From positions 2,852,001 to 2,916,000 of the forward strand of contig CM069871.1 of assembly GCA_036172665.1 (NCBI GenBank): DNA of 64,000 nt. The letters are read 5' to 3'. Shown here in pieces: positions 1-11,300 of this stretch. How positions within the stretch are numbered: position 1 is the first letter of the stretch; every line of letters starts with the position of its first letter. Source of the stretch: Prosopocoilus inquinatus. Taxonomy: Eukaryota > Arthropoda > Insecta > Coleoptera > Lucanidae. Under the pieces are notes generated by a model. The model was not told the origin of the DNA. It made no database searches and worked only from the letters and a program-made list of their open reading frames with translations. A program made the position numbers and the translations under genes.

Positions 1-790
1 AAGGCCTCCTTAGTCAGATGAGAAGAAAGCGCTTCGTTTTTGTGGGCTCGCAGCAGTTAGGAACTTGAACGAAGCGAAGGAAAATGTTTTCCAAATGAAG
101 GAAAATGTTTTCAAGATGAAGGAAAATGTTTTCAAAATGAAGGAAAATGTCTGAAGAATGAATGAAGCAAAAATTCCCTAAAGTTAATTTTTTTTTTAAT
201 CTTTCTGTTCTTTTTTCCATTTCTTGTTTCTTTTAATTTATTTTAAAATCAATGGGAGTTCTGGTGAAGCCTTCGACCTCACGGCAAGACGTCGACTAAA
301 ACAGAACAGTTAACTGCGGCAATTAAAAGTAGAAAAGTTTCGTGTGCCAAATTTTTTATTAAAAAAATTAATGTACTTAATAATTTTGTTAGGTAAAAAA
401 ATAAACTACGTAGGCTGTTACGGTTTCCTCCTGAGTCAGATGAGAAGATTGGGTTACTCGTTTTTGGGGGGCTCGCAGCAGCTGGGAACTTGAAAAAAGT
501 AAACGAAAATGTTTAAAGAAATGAAGGAAAACGTTTAGAAAATGAAGGAAAATGTTAAAAAAAAATTCCCTAATGTTTAAAATTTTTTTAATGTTTCTGT
601 TTTTTCCATTTTTTTAAAATTTCTATGTTTTTTCAATTTTTTTGTTTCTTTTAACTTCTTTTAACAATCTTGATAATCTGTATGCCCCAACTCATCTATC
701 AGAGGGCGCCAAAATATGGAGTCGCACGCGATCGGATATTGACCTCGCGGGGGCCCTGCATTTCGGCCCCACAGTTACGCCATTGTCGTC
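1..790. repeat. Dispersed repeat, copy A, with internal 21-bp minisatellite
   Basis: Shared with 44950-45620 in the same order: a block around TTAACTGCGGCAATTAAAAG, a block with GTCAGATGAGAA and a GAAGGAAAATG minisatellite, then GAGGGCGCCAAAATAT and a GC-rich end (CCTCGCGGGGG). In this copy the minisatellite block occurs twice (about 1-220 and 421-600). Positions 76-159 hold four 21-bp units; because 21 is a multiple of three they create a fake repetitive reading frame. Confidence 0.75.
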
Positions 791-1229
791 CGACCGATGG
801 GGGGAGACATTATTTTAAACTCTAACTGTACACTTGCAAAAGTAAAAAGAAACAAAACATCATACCATCGGCAGAAGACGCTCTCGAACGCACCACACGT
901 ACATACACAAAGGCGTCATTGCGTAAAACTTGAGCAGAAATAAATATTTTGGACTTGAAATCTATTAAAAAAAAAAAAAAAAGAAGCAGTTCAATCCTAT
1001 GATAAAGATGTCAGAAGAAGTCATGTATTGTCTGTCTCATGCGGGTCGTAGATTGCCTAGAGCCTGGAGCTTTCATCGTATTGGGATTTATTTTTCTCTC
1101 TCTCTAGTAATTAATTTGTGTGAAGAGAGCTTTCGTTTGTTTGCCGAAGTGTCGATAACAATGCGCTGATCTATATACGAGTATTGGTTAGATTGATGAA
1201 TGTATGGTGTGAAGGTAGATTATAATTTT
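791..1229. other. Stretch with no recognised feature
   Basis: Moderately AT-rich with a short A run (966-981) and a TC-rich tract near 1095. I see no gene, paired terminal repeats or tandem array. Confidence 0.4.
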
Positions 1230-1510
1230 TTGGCCCACCGCCGTCGGATCTTCCGAGTGCGACGGCGACGACGTGCCGTTAGCGTTCACCTTGTTTTTGG
1301 TGGGGACGCCTTGCGGATCACGCCACTACGCCGCCAAATCATCTGCTCCGCAAGCGCAAAGAAAATCGCGTGATACACATGCGTTCTAAAAGGCACTGGT
1401 TTCCCCGTTGACCTTTGGACCGCGTGTTCTCTAAAGTAGCCGGCAGATCTAACCGTGCATAAGGTCCTTATCGTTAATATCGTTGATATAAAAGGAACTC
1501 CCACCAAAAC
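1230..1510 (-). other. GC-rich, coding-like patch of unknown nature
   Basis: A 280-bp island much richer in G+C than its surroundings. A minus-strand frame across about 1240-1310 reads DPQGVPTKNKVNANGTSSPS and continues for about ten residues with strong G/C third positions. It is bounded by a stop upstream and runs into AT-rich sequence. I do not recognise the protein and cannot place convincing splice sites. It may be an exon of a neighbouring gene, an old insertion or chance. Confidence 0.2.
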
Positions 1511-2558
1511 CTGCGGATTAGTTTCGTTTGCAATTCTACAAAGTTTGAACGCCTGGCTGCGGTAAAGAAAGTGCTTTCCAAGTTTTTGGGATTACACACC
1601 ACCACCTCCTCCAACTCACGCATATTGTTTTAAGGGCGCAACTCAAGAAAAGGTATTTATAATTTTTATACTATTTAATTTCTATTCCTTTAATTTAATT
1701 TAAATTTAAATTTCGGTTAGGGCCACGTCGTTGCCTCGCCGGACGCCGCGAAAGTTGGCGACGCGTTTTTGTTTTCCTCGATCACGCGATTACAAAACCA
1801 ATCTCAAATAATTTTATTTTGGGGTTGTGCAATACTTTAGGGTGTTGACGTGTTACATATTAAAAAAAAAAAAATTGTTAAATTATCGACATTTCGCTTT
1901 AGAAAACGATGAGATAAAAGAGAAAAATCAATAGTAAAGTAAAAATTTGCACGAGTTTGCCGGATACTAATTTAGTTTTTTTTTTTTTTTTGTTACGATT
2001 GTGACGTACGGATAAAATGAATTTTCATAAGAAAAATTTCTAAATTTAACGAGAAAAATCAAACGTTTTCGTTTGGCTGCGCTACTGGCGCGCACTCACT
2101 CAGAGTACAACTATCTTCGTCTCGTACTATCACATGAGATTAAAACGGGATGCAAATATGGACTGTTAAAGTGCAACCGATGCGAAAGGTGAATCGAAAA
2201 CGCTGAAATTTTAATGGCGCGGCGCGCTGGCGAAAGTAAAAAAGTCGGTCATTTCTTTATTCAATCGGAAAAGTGGCGTGACCGTGACTCTTGCTTCTCG
2301 CAAAGTACGGTCCTGTAATTGTGTAATTACATTTCGCATTTCCGAGTTGAAATTTGCCAAAATTTCAAAACTTTTCGATTCGCTGCTCTTTCTAGACTAG
2401 AGCGTTCTCAGAATATTTCCCTCTTCTATTAATACAGGGGGTTAAAACGAGATGAGAATATTTAGAGACTGCTGTAGGCGGGATTCTCATTTCCACTAAC
2501 TGAACATAATTGAAAATTTGATTTTTAATATTTTTCTTAATGTATTTCCACTGTTATA
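1511..2558. other. Stretch with no recognised feature
   Basis: AT-rich non-coding sequence with several homopolymer A or T runs. No gene, tandem array or paired inverted ends were found. Confidence 0.4.
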
Positions 2559-2980
2559 CAGGGTGGTGCCCCAGCAGGTCTTCCTCAGGCTATATCTCAA
2601 TCCGCCCCAAAATATTTTTTCTAAAGTTAAAAAATACATAAAATATGAATAAATAAAATAATGGCTGCGAACAATAGTTTTTAGACAAAATGCTAAATAA
2701 CACTTCGGAATGGATGGATTTAGGCTAAGATTACGGTATATAAAATATGCGTCCTACATTTTATGGGCAATCCAAATTTGACATCATAGAGTGTGCCTTT
2801 TAAATTAAAAAAAAAAAAAATGCATCCAGTACCACTGTTTTGATTCACTCTGTATAGATGAAGATAATTTTTTGTTGTAGACCACGAAAATTTAAAACGG
2901 AAATGTCTTGAAACTTTTTTTTTATCTGCAGTAGTTATCGAAATACCTACAGTCCGAGAAGGCACTGTTGGAACACCCTG
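2559..2980. mobile_element. TA-flanked CAGGGTG element, 422 bp
   Basis: Starts CAGGGTGG and ends CACCCTG, each flanked by TA (2557-2558 and 2981-2982). The terminal match is only about 8 bp, so membership in the family that includes 25600-26571, 51207-51704 and others is probable, not certain. No transposase is encoded. Confidence 0.45.
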
Positions 2981-2989
2981 TATAATTAT

Positions 2990-4262
2990 CATATTTATTT
3001 AATTTAATATTAATTATCTTTAATTCTGAAAGTAATTTATTAATTTTCTGCCCTAACGTGGGTGACCTTTTTTTCTTTTAAATTGCCATAATTGGCATAA
3101 TTGTACGTTTACTAAAAGCCCACGTTTTCTTTCTGAAATTAGAAAGAAAAATGAAAAAAAGTTAGAAAAATTGCTCTTAAACTTAGCGAATAATCGTGAG
3201 AGAGTTTATCGAAAACTTTCACAAGAAAAGAAAATGTTCTTAGGACCTTCAGTGTAGGCCGTTATGCAAACGACCGTGTATAATGGGTTGCCTACACCAA
3301 GGCTTTTTGTTTTAATGAAAAAATCTAATTTATTGTTTTTTTTTTTTTTTGTGCGAATAGGTGTTATTAAAATGAGTTGTTTACGATTCGGCACTATTGG
3401 GACATCCTGTATATTTTCTTATTTATTTAATTTAATATTAATTATCTTTAATTCTGAAAGCAATTTATTAATTTTCTGCACTAATGTGGGTGACCTTTTT
3501 TCTTTTAAATTACCATAATTAGTATAATTGTACGTTTACTAAAAGCACACATTTCCTTTCTAAAATTAGAAAGAAAAATGAAAAATTGTTTTAAGATTAA
3601 AAAAAGTTAAAAAAATTGCTCTTAAACTCAGCGAATAATCGTGAGAGAGTTTATCGAAAACTTTCACAAGAAAAAAAATGTTCTTAGGACCTTCAGTGTA
3701 GGCCGTTATGCAAACGACTGTGTATAATGGGTTGGCTACACCAAGGCTTTTTGTTTTAATGAAAAAATCTATTTTATTGTTTTTTTTTTTTGTGCGAATA
3801 GGTGTTATTAAAATGAGTTGTTTACGATTCGGCACTATTGGGACATCCTGTATATTTTCTTATTTATTTAATTTAATATTAATTATCTTTAATTCTGAAA
3901 GCAATTTATTAATTTTCTGCACTAATGTGGGTGACCTTTTTTCTTTTAAATTACCATAATTAGTATAATTGTACGTTTACTAAAAGCACACATTTCCTTT
4001 CTGAAATTAGAAAGAAAAATGAAAAATTGTTTTAAGATTAAAAAAAGTTAAAAAAATTGCTCTTAAACTCAGCGAATAATCGTGAGAGAGTGTATCGAAA
4101 ACTTTCACAAGAAAAAAAAATGTTCGTAGGACCTTCAGTGTAGGCCGCCATGTAAACGACTATGTATAATGGGTTGCCTATACCGAGGCTTTTTGTTTCA
4201 AAGAAAAAATCTAATTTATTATTTTTTTTTGTGCGAATAGGTGTTATTAAATTGAGTTGTTT
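2990..4262. repeat. Tandem array, three units of about 430 bp
   Basis: Recurring marks AATTTAATATTAATT at about 3001, 3429 and 3869 give periods of 428 and 440 bp. Each unit repeats GTGGGTGACC, GAGAGAGTTTATCG, a CCTTCAGTGTAGGC segment and GTTGTTTACGAT; units 2 and 3 are nearly identical. The short reading frames on both strands are copies of the same non-coding unit. A diverged inverted fragment lies at about 22036-22110. Confidence 0.85.
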
Positions 4263-4729
4263 ACGATTTTTTTTAAGCAATTCAATTTCTTTATTCATAT
4301 AAGTGAAAATTAGAAAAATAAATAAAAATATTCGAATTTATTCGAGCGTTTCTTTAACCATAAGCAAAGTTATTTATTTTATTTTAAGGACATTTTTTTT
4401 CGAGGACTGATAACGAGGGCAGAAAACTGATTTATTTAAGAAGCATTTTTGCATACAGGGTGTTCAGCCACGTTTACACAAAACTTCACCGGCGTATTCT
4501 TGAGCGAAAACCCAACAAAATTGTCATTATGAATACATATCCGCCAACGCATCGTTTCTGAGATAAACGCTGATTTACTAAAAACAGAACTTACTGTATT
4601 TATGAAATAATTGATTTACCAAAAACAGAATTTACTGCATTTATGAAATAAAAGAAAAAAAAAACTAACTGATAACTTAATGCAATAAACACTGACACTA
4701 ATTTTAAGTAGCGAATAAGACTAAAAAAA
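4263..4729. other. AT-rich stretch with one orphan CAGGGTG end
   Basis: A TA-flanked CAGGGTGTTCAGCC terminus occurs near 4454, but no inverted partner was found nearby. Two similar segments around 4565-4650 contain TTTACTGTATTTATGAAATA-like sequence. Nothing coding. Confidence 0.4.
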
Positions 4730-7150
4730 ATATTTAGTGTTTCCTCGTCTTGCCTTTGTACTCGGATCTTCTTCAAACCTATTTATTTGCCTTTGCTTAA
4801 ACTTGTTTCTTACCATCGGTTTCTGTAGATTGAAATGAATTTGTTAAGTAAAATACTTAACATTTCAAATTAAGATTAAGTTCGCTAAGCTCCTGTCCTT
4901 TGCCATAGCAAACTTCTCCGGCTTCTCTTTGTAATCGTCCTTCTGGTCTTGTAGGCGGACTAGAACGGGCGTCTTTCTTCTTCTTTCCAATTCTTTATAA
5001 GCAGATGTTTTAAACCGTTTTGTTTCTTATTACAACATCATCCTTTCAAATTCTACAGTATTTTACCTATAGCTTATTTTTCTTTCTAACTTTCCTCGTT
5101 CTTCCTTGACACGCAGATTTTTTCCTGTCCTTCACGAAATGTTCAATTCAATTCCTTCCTTTCTTATCCTTTCCGTCTTATAAGTCACATCCTTTATACT
5201 GAGAGTACAGGTACAAATTACAGTACAATTAGACAGATTGGCAGCGGAATTCATTCGGAATGTTTGATTGGAAGACTTTTTATTGCGCCATTAATCATCA
5301 AAACTGTCGCACGATCAGGTCTTCAGTAATCTTCAGTATAAGGGAATTAGGTCTTGGTTCCAAGTAGAAACTTTACCGAAGTCTTCTGTGCCGTGCTATT
5401 ATTAGGTATTTTTCTTTTTCTTTTTGTTCTCCCCTTTTGCCAATGCCAAGCGTTTCCCGTTTGGTCAAATGACTACGACTTGACGTTTCCGGAACAGAAT
5501 TGGAAAACATATTTGACAAATGGGGAAAACTGAAAGAAAAAAACTGTTTTTCTTTTGCCATGTGGACTTCCTTTCCTTCTACATCTACTTGGATGCTTAT
5601 GGCTCTTTTTTTAGCTTTTGATCTTTTGAATTCAAACCTCCTTTCCTTTTTTGTTCTTCTTATTGTCATTTCTATTCAGTTTTTGATCTTTTAAATCCTT
5701 TTCCTGTCAAATATTGTTCTTCCTTTTCTTTCTTGTCTTCTGGTTTCAGTAAACCGATTTAGGATTTGTTCCACTTTCTAATCTAATTGCTCAGCACCTC
5801 GGACGCTTGTCGTTCTTTTCTGAAGCTTTTGGCCCGTCTTTAGAAAGAAACGACAAGGAGAGAATAGGACTGACAATCCACAGAATGATTTGAAATGCCC
5901 AGGATTCACTCTGAGCTTCCAGATTCTTTTGTATACCACTCCCTTTCATCCCCTTTGTACCTTTTCATACATCTTCGTCTGTCTAGTTCTTCTGAGCTCA
6001 TTGGATGCACTCTCTTTCCAGTTTTTGTTCTTCCAAATCGCTTTGGACATCGTCAGATTTTCTTTCGGTCTTTTCTTTAATATGCAAAGCTGCTTTTCTT
6101 GCTTTGGAGATTTGAAGAATTGAGTACTTTGGCTTTTGCCATTCAGTTTCGAAAGCTGTTGGCCCCCTTTCGAATGCGCCTCGCTCTATCTTTCAAATCA
6201 CTGATTCCTTTCTGTACTAGTTTTGCTGAGCTCGTTGGGCTTTTCGCTCTTTCCTTAGTGTTTTTGATGTACAAAGTCTTGCAAGTATTACGATGATCAA
6301 TTAAAACCAGTGAGACGGCTCGGAAATTCTGTGTGATCTTCACAGTAGCCTCAGAAGAAGATGATTTTAGGTGAACATCACAGTACATCCTTTTGGTTTC
6401 TTCTTTCTCCTCAATGACTTTTCAAATGGCGTACTGTATATTTCGTTGCAAAGTTTGGATTGTTTTTAAGCTCAGTCGACTGGTTTCCTTCATTTCCTTT
6501 TTTTACGCAATCTTCGAGCTTGAATAATTGCTTGGTTGCTTAATCTTCTTTATTTAATTTTCCTCTGCGTAACACTTCTTTCTTCCATTTCCCCAAATTA
6601 TTGTCGTCTGTATTTTTATTGCCTTCTCCTGGAGCTTTGCTTCTTTTTTATTGCGTTACTAAACGAAGCGGTTTATATTTTTTTTCTCTTTCCATTTCCA
6701 TCAGACCTTATTGCATCTTTTATATTATGTTTCTTTCCACATGAGGCTTTCCTGGAATTGCAGTTTTCCATTTTTCAAAGTTATTTTTATTTACTTCTTT
6801 ATCTTCCCCTTCTGGGTCTTCCCTTTTTTTTTGTTTTGCCACCAAGTGAACAGTTTCAGATTAGTTTCCCTTGCCCTAGTGTTTCTGGACAATTTCCTTT
6901 TTAATTTTCAAACAGTTTTAGTTAGTAATGCGTTTTCTTTTCCTTTCATCCCTTTTGGATTTTCCCTCTCCTGCTTCTCTGAAATTTCCTCTTCCATCAA
7001 ACCAAATTCTCTTTTGTTTTCTTTTACCTACCTTATCTTCGTCTTCATTCTTTTGTGTGTTTGCTATTCTCGTTCTTTCTTTTTTTTTTCAAAATTGCAA
7101 AGTTCGTTTTTACAACTATGTATGCGTTCTTCCTTCTTCCATTTTTTGAC
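4730..7150. other. Long pyrimidine-rich (plus strand) low-complexity block
   Basis: About 2.4 kb dominated by T and C with many TTTCCTTTTC-like runs. It yields several overlapping long open frames rich in Phe, Leu and Ser in two plus-strand frames (for example 6711-7394). These reflect the lack of A-starting stop codons in such sequence rather than a gene. Confidence 0.6.
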
Positions 7151-8302
7151 ATCCAAGTTTGATCAAAGAGGGGGCAACCTATTTGCTTCTGCATCGACAT
7201 GTCCTCTGTCCTCGATCGATTTTCTTATCCAAGAAGTATCTATAATTATACCCTCCAAGACCACATCAGCGATTCTGTGGAAAATAAAACATCTGGCCTG
7301 GCATGTGAGAGCAACAAACAGGGGAAAATCGATAGGAAAATTAGAATCCTCCGTGAATTATTTAAAGTGGAGGAGGCTTTTCGTTTCACGTTGATTTCAA
7401 ATTTTAATTAAGACCCCGTCGAGGATTGAGAGGAGGAGGAGGAGGACGAGGAGGATCGGGGGCGATAAAAAAAATCTCCTTTAATTAATTAACTTAATCG
7501 ACTTATAACGAACATTTTTAATGACTTACATCATCATCGCATCTAATTAAGAAGAATGAGTTTACCGTGCCTCTAAAAATGGAGAACGTGGGTTCAAGGG
7601 GCAGGTTGCAAAAGCGCCCGAAAATCTCGCCGTGTTTATCCGTGCGCCGAAATTTTGTTGGCAATTAAAAATTTTGATAAGGCAATCGATGGTTTTTTGT
7701 TTTTTTCTTTTTGGCTTCTTTTGACTCGGGCAGAGGTTATCGAATCAAACTTGATTTACGCCGAAGTTCATGGGATTTCGTGGTAGCTAATCGGTGGACA
7801 TAGGAAAATTTTTAATGGATTGCATAAGCGTGATTAAGTTTTTTTTTTGTCCACCGTTTAAGTTTAATCGCGTAACAAACATTCAAATTGCTTCATTTGA
7901 CTTCGGATCAATGCCACCAAGATGAGTCTTTAAGTTATTTTAAAAGCACCTTAAATTAAAGCTTAAATGATGATCCTTTGAAGAAGATTTGGGTACACTT
8001 AATTGTCTTTGGAGATCTTCTCCTAGGGGAACCCCATCGTTTTTAATTAAAATTAAATTAGAACCAAAGCTTTATTGAGTTTTAACGATTGGTTTTCGAA
8101 TGACCAGAAAGGAAAAATTAGTTTGACGTTGTTTCATTTTTTTTTTTTTTTTTCGTTTTGAACCAACTTTGTTTTTGCTGAACTATCTAATTTGGTTTCC
8201 CTTTTTTTTTGGGGAGGGGAGAGGTTAAGTTTGAGGAAACTCGCCCTCGCCCTTTGAATTAATCGGAAAATGAGATTAATATGAAGAAAAATTTTGTTCT
8301 AG
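7151..8302 (+). promoter_or_regulatory. 5' flank of desaturase 1, mostly unique sequence
   Basis: Lies between the pyrimidine-rich block and the first coding exon. It lacks the repeat families seen elsewhere and contains a GGA-rich tract at 7429-7455. By position it may contain the promoter or the missing non-coding exon. No firm TATA box or donor was identified, and the short open frames in it are not convincing. Confidence 0.25.
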
Positions 8303-8312
8303 CCCAGTGAAT
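8303..8312 (+). other. 5' UTR start of desaturase 1 exon and its acceptor
   Basis: A pyrimidine-rich acceptor ends at 8302, leaving ten untranslated bases before ATG 8313. This implies at least one spliced non-coding exon further left. I could not place that exon; the 7151-8302 interval is the nearest unique sequence. Confidence 0.6.
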
Positions 8313-11300
8313 ATGGCTCCGAAAATTTCGGTGACTGGCGTCCTCCACGAGACAGACAATGAGATCTCGGCCAATGAGGTGCCTTTGGACGTCCACAAAC
8401 CCGACGACCGGAAACTCAAACCCGTCTGGCGTAACATCATCCTGATGGGATACTTGCACCTTGCTGCCCTCTACGGTGCCTACTTGTTCTTTACATCCGC
8501 ACAGATCAAGACGGCTTTATGGGGTGAGTTTGAATTTATTGTCGGCTGATCGAGGATGATTTGAATTTCCCGCGTCAAATAACGGCGCCAAATTTAAACC
8601 ATCCCCTATTTTATTAAAAATGGAAACGAAAGGCCTGTTCTGTTAGAATTAATTGAATATTTGGTACTTTCTCAAATTTCAACCACTTGTTAAGCAATTT
8701 TAACCTTTAATCTGAAATAACTTTTCAAAATCCCTTTGCTTTATGATTAAGCAATAAATTATTGAAGTCAGTGACGGCATCATTGAAGCAACTTCCTATT
8801 TTCAAAAAATATATTTTTTTCATTGTTCCGAAAGTAGGTGCCTCAATTTACGATTAAAAATGTATCAAAACAGCACATTGTTTCTATATATATATATATA
8901 TATATACTATACATAGGTATAATGAACTGTTTTACATACAGAGTGTTAGACATAAATTACAAATGCAAATGTTAGAAGACTTTCGTCAATAATGCTCGTA
9001 AATTACATAAATAAATCCAATTGAATGAAATTCAACGACCTTTTCTTATTAAGTAATTCCGTACAGTACAGAAGGCATGGCAAGACTCACGAAATTTTTG
9101 TTTTCAAATTTCAATTGTTTGTTGTGACGAGTGTCACAGAATAGATCAAGTAGGCCGTAGGAAAATAATTTTCAGAAAAAGGTCTGCACGTCTGGGATAA
9201 TTTTTCGTACTTTTGTAATTTGTAAAGTAATTTTCAATTATAAATTACATAGCTATTTTTTTTTTGTAATATTGAAACATGCATTCTTAGTATTTTATAA
9301 GAAATAGTTTTGAAGAACCCGTTTTTTTCACGGGAAAAAATCACTATTAACAATTAAATGATAATCAACGACAAATTTTGAGGTTAGATTTGACACATTT
9401 TTGAGGTTAGATTTGACACCTTCGTTGGATTTAGAAACGACGTGCATTTTTTTTAGGCACGTCACTTCTTCCCCGGCGCAATTAGAACTCGAGGTAACGC
9501 AATTTGATGAGGCCAAGTTGGCAAGCTTGAATATTATTCAAAGTACAGCTCCTTAATAAAAATCAAAACATTTTTTGGTCAAAAATATAGAAATATTTGT
9601 TGTGTATTTGTATTTCTTTCTCCAAAATGGCACCTACTGTTTAGATCTGAAAGTGTTCAAAAGTGTCACCTGTGAAGCTCGTATTTAAATGGTTTTGGAG
9701 AAAGAAAAAATACAGGAAACTGTAATTGTTGTATACTATTTATTTATTTTTCTTGCTTTCGACTCTGTATTCATTTTTGAAAACGTCTGTTTTTAACGAA
9801 GTTAAAAGAATGGGCGCGTTCAGGGACACTCAATCGTTTCCGATTGGGCTAAGGTAATAGCCAATCACAAACGACTGCTGAATAAGCAACTCAGAGCGTC
9901 TGCTGAACGCACCCATTGACAGCGCTAGACTTTTTTTAAGCTTTCATGTCACTGTCACTGCGTTTAATTTTAAATTTGAAAACTTCATTGAAAGTGCTAA
10001 ATAAGAGCCAAAAAGATAAGAAGTTTTTAGTTTTTTTCTTGTTATGAAATTTTGTGTTGGTGTTATTTCTTAGTTTCTGTCAGTTGTCAATTATCCAAAC
10101 GTCCATTTGTTTCCCTTCAATTCGTGCAAGTTGAAGCTACGTCGACGATGTTATAAAGAGTTTCCATTTAGTAAGTGTGTGTGTGTGTGTAAGAACAAAT
10201 TCATGGCCAAGGTTACTGTTTTTGTTAAAGTTTTTAAATACGTTTAATTTTATAAATTTTCATTAAATTTATTTGACTATATTTGACAAGCTTGTGGCGA
10301 CATACTTTAGTGATTTTTTTGGTGGTTTCCGATATCCATCTTAATGAAAACTTTTTCGACTGTTGGCAACCATGTTAGTTCCAACCCGAAACTGACAAGA
10401 CCCATCCAAGACCCTTCTTTCACTTTTACACTTTTTGGTAACTTTAATTTCGTTTTACGCATCAATTTTTATTGATTTTTTTTGTCCAGAAAAATTCTCA
10501 TGGTTTATTCAAGGTGTAGGTTGGTTTAAACCAGGGAGAGAATCTGTAAAATTAAATCAAAAATTAATTTCACTTACCAGGATGCTTACAAGTCCTTCAA
10601 ATAAAAAATTCTGCCTGTAGTTCTGCTTCCAAGTTGACTAAAACTGTCAGATGATTTACGAACGAAAGACGTAGTTTATTTATTTATTTTCCGTAAATAA
10701 AGACTGCCATTAACCGTACAGAATTTTTGTCGGGGGGGGGGGGGGGGGGCAAATTTAAATTATTCCGTCCATTAAAAAAAAAGAAACAACCCATAAAAAG
10801 TAAAATCATGGTTTTCTTTTTCTTGGAACCGCCGCGCCGCTGTGTATTCGCACGGATGACGTACGGAATATCGTTGCGACATCTAGTGGCGCCAATACGA
10901 TTTACTAACTGACTTAGCGGGAAATTCAAACAAGCGACATTAAAACTCAAAGTGGTTTTAATGTTCCTCCGCGCTTTTTATCGCGACGTTTTGGATCGGT
11001 CAATTTTAACGCACAAATGAAACTCAAGGTCGCCCTAAAAATAAAAAAAAATCTCAGTCTCACTCGCCCGACACGAGGAAAATAGAACGAATGCAAAAAG
11101 GTCAAGCGATTATTAAACGTCAAGTGGAAACGAATTGACAACGAAATGAAAAGTTAGGTCCATTTTGTTTAGTGTTTAGGAAAAATTGAAAAGACGCGGT
11201 GGCAGAACTGCGACGGGTCAGTCCTTCATTTACCAGTTCGACAGAAAAAGAAAACAAAGATTGATTAACTTTCGTTAATTTTATTTTCGAATAGAATCAA

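Noticed and set aside
14..220. Minus-strand frame with a seven-residue repeat (ENIFLHL)
   Set aside because: Created by the 21-bp minisatellite; no conserved domain, and the other repeat copy does not keep the frame.
3206..4298. Repeated frames on both strands of the 430-bp array
   Set aside because: Unit-length by-products present on both strands at once, with frame-shifting length changes in homopolymers between units.
6536..7411. Long plus-strand open frames (up to 227 codons) in the pyrimidine-rich block
   Set aside because: They overlap in several frames, are dominated by Phe, Leu and Ser, and show no motif; they result from T/C-rich composition with few stop codons.
8307..8312. In-frame GTG as start of desaturase 1
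   Set aside because: The ATG at 8313 is the natural eukaryotic start and matches the MAP-type N-terminus common in insect desaturases.
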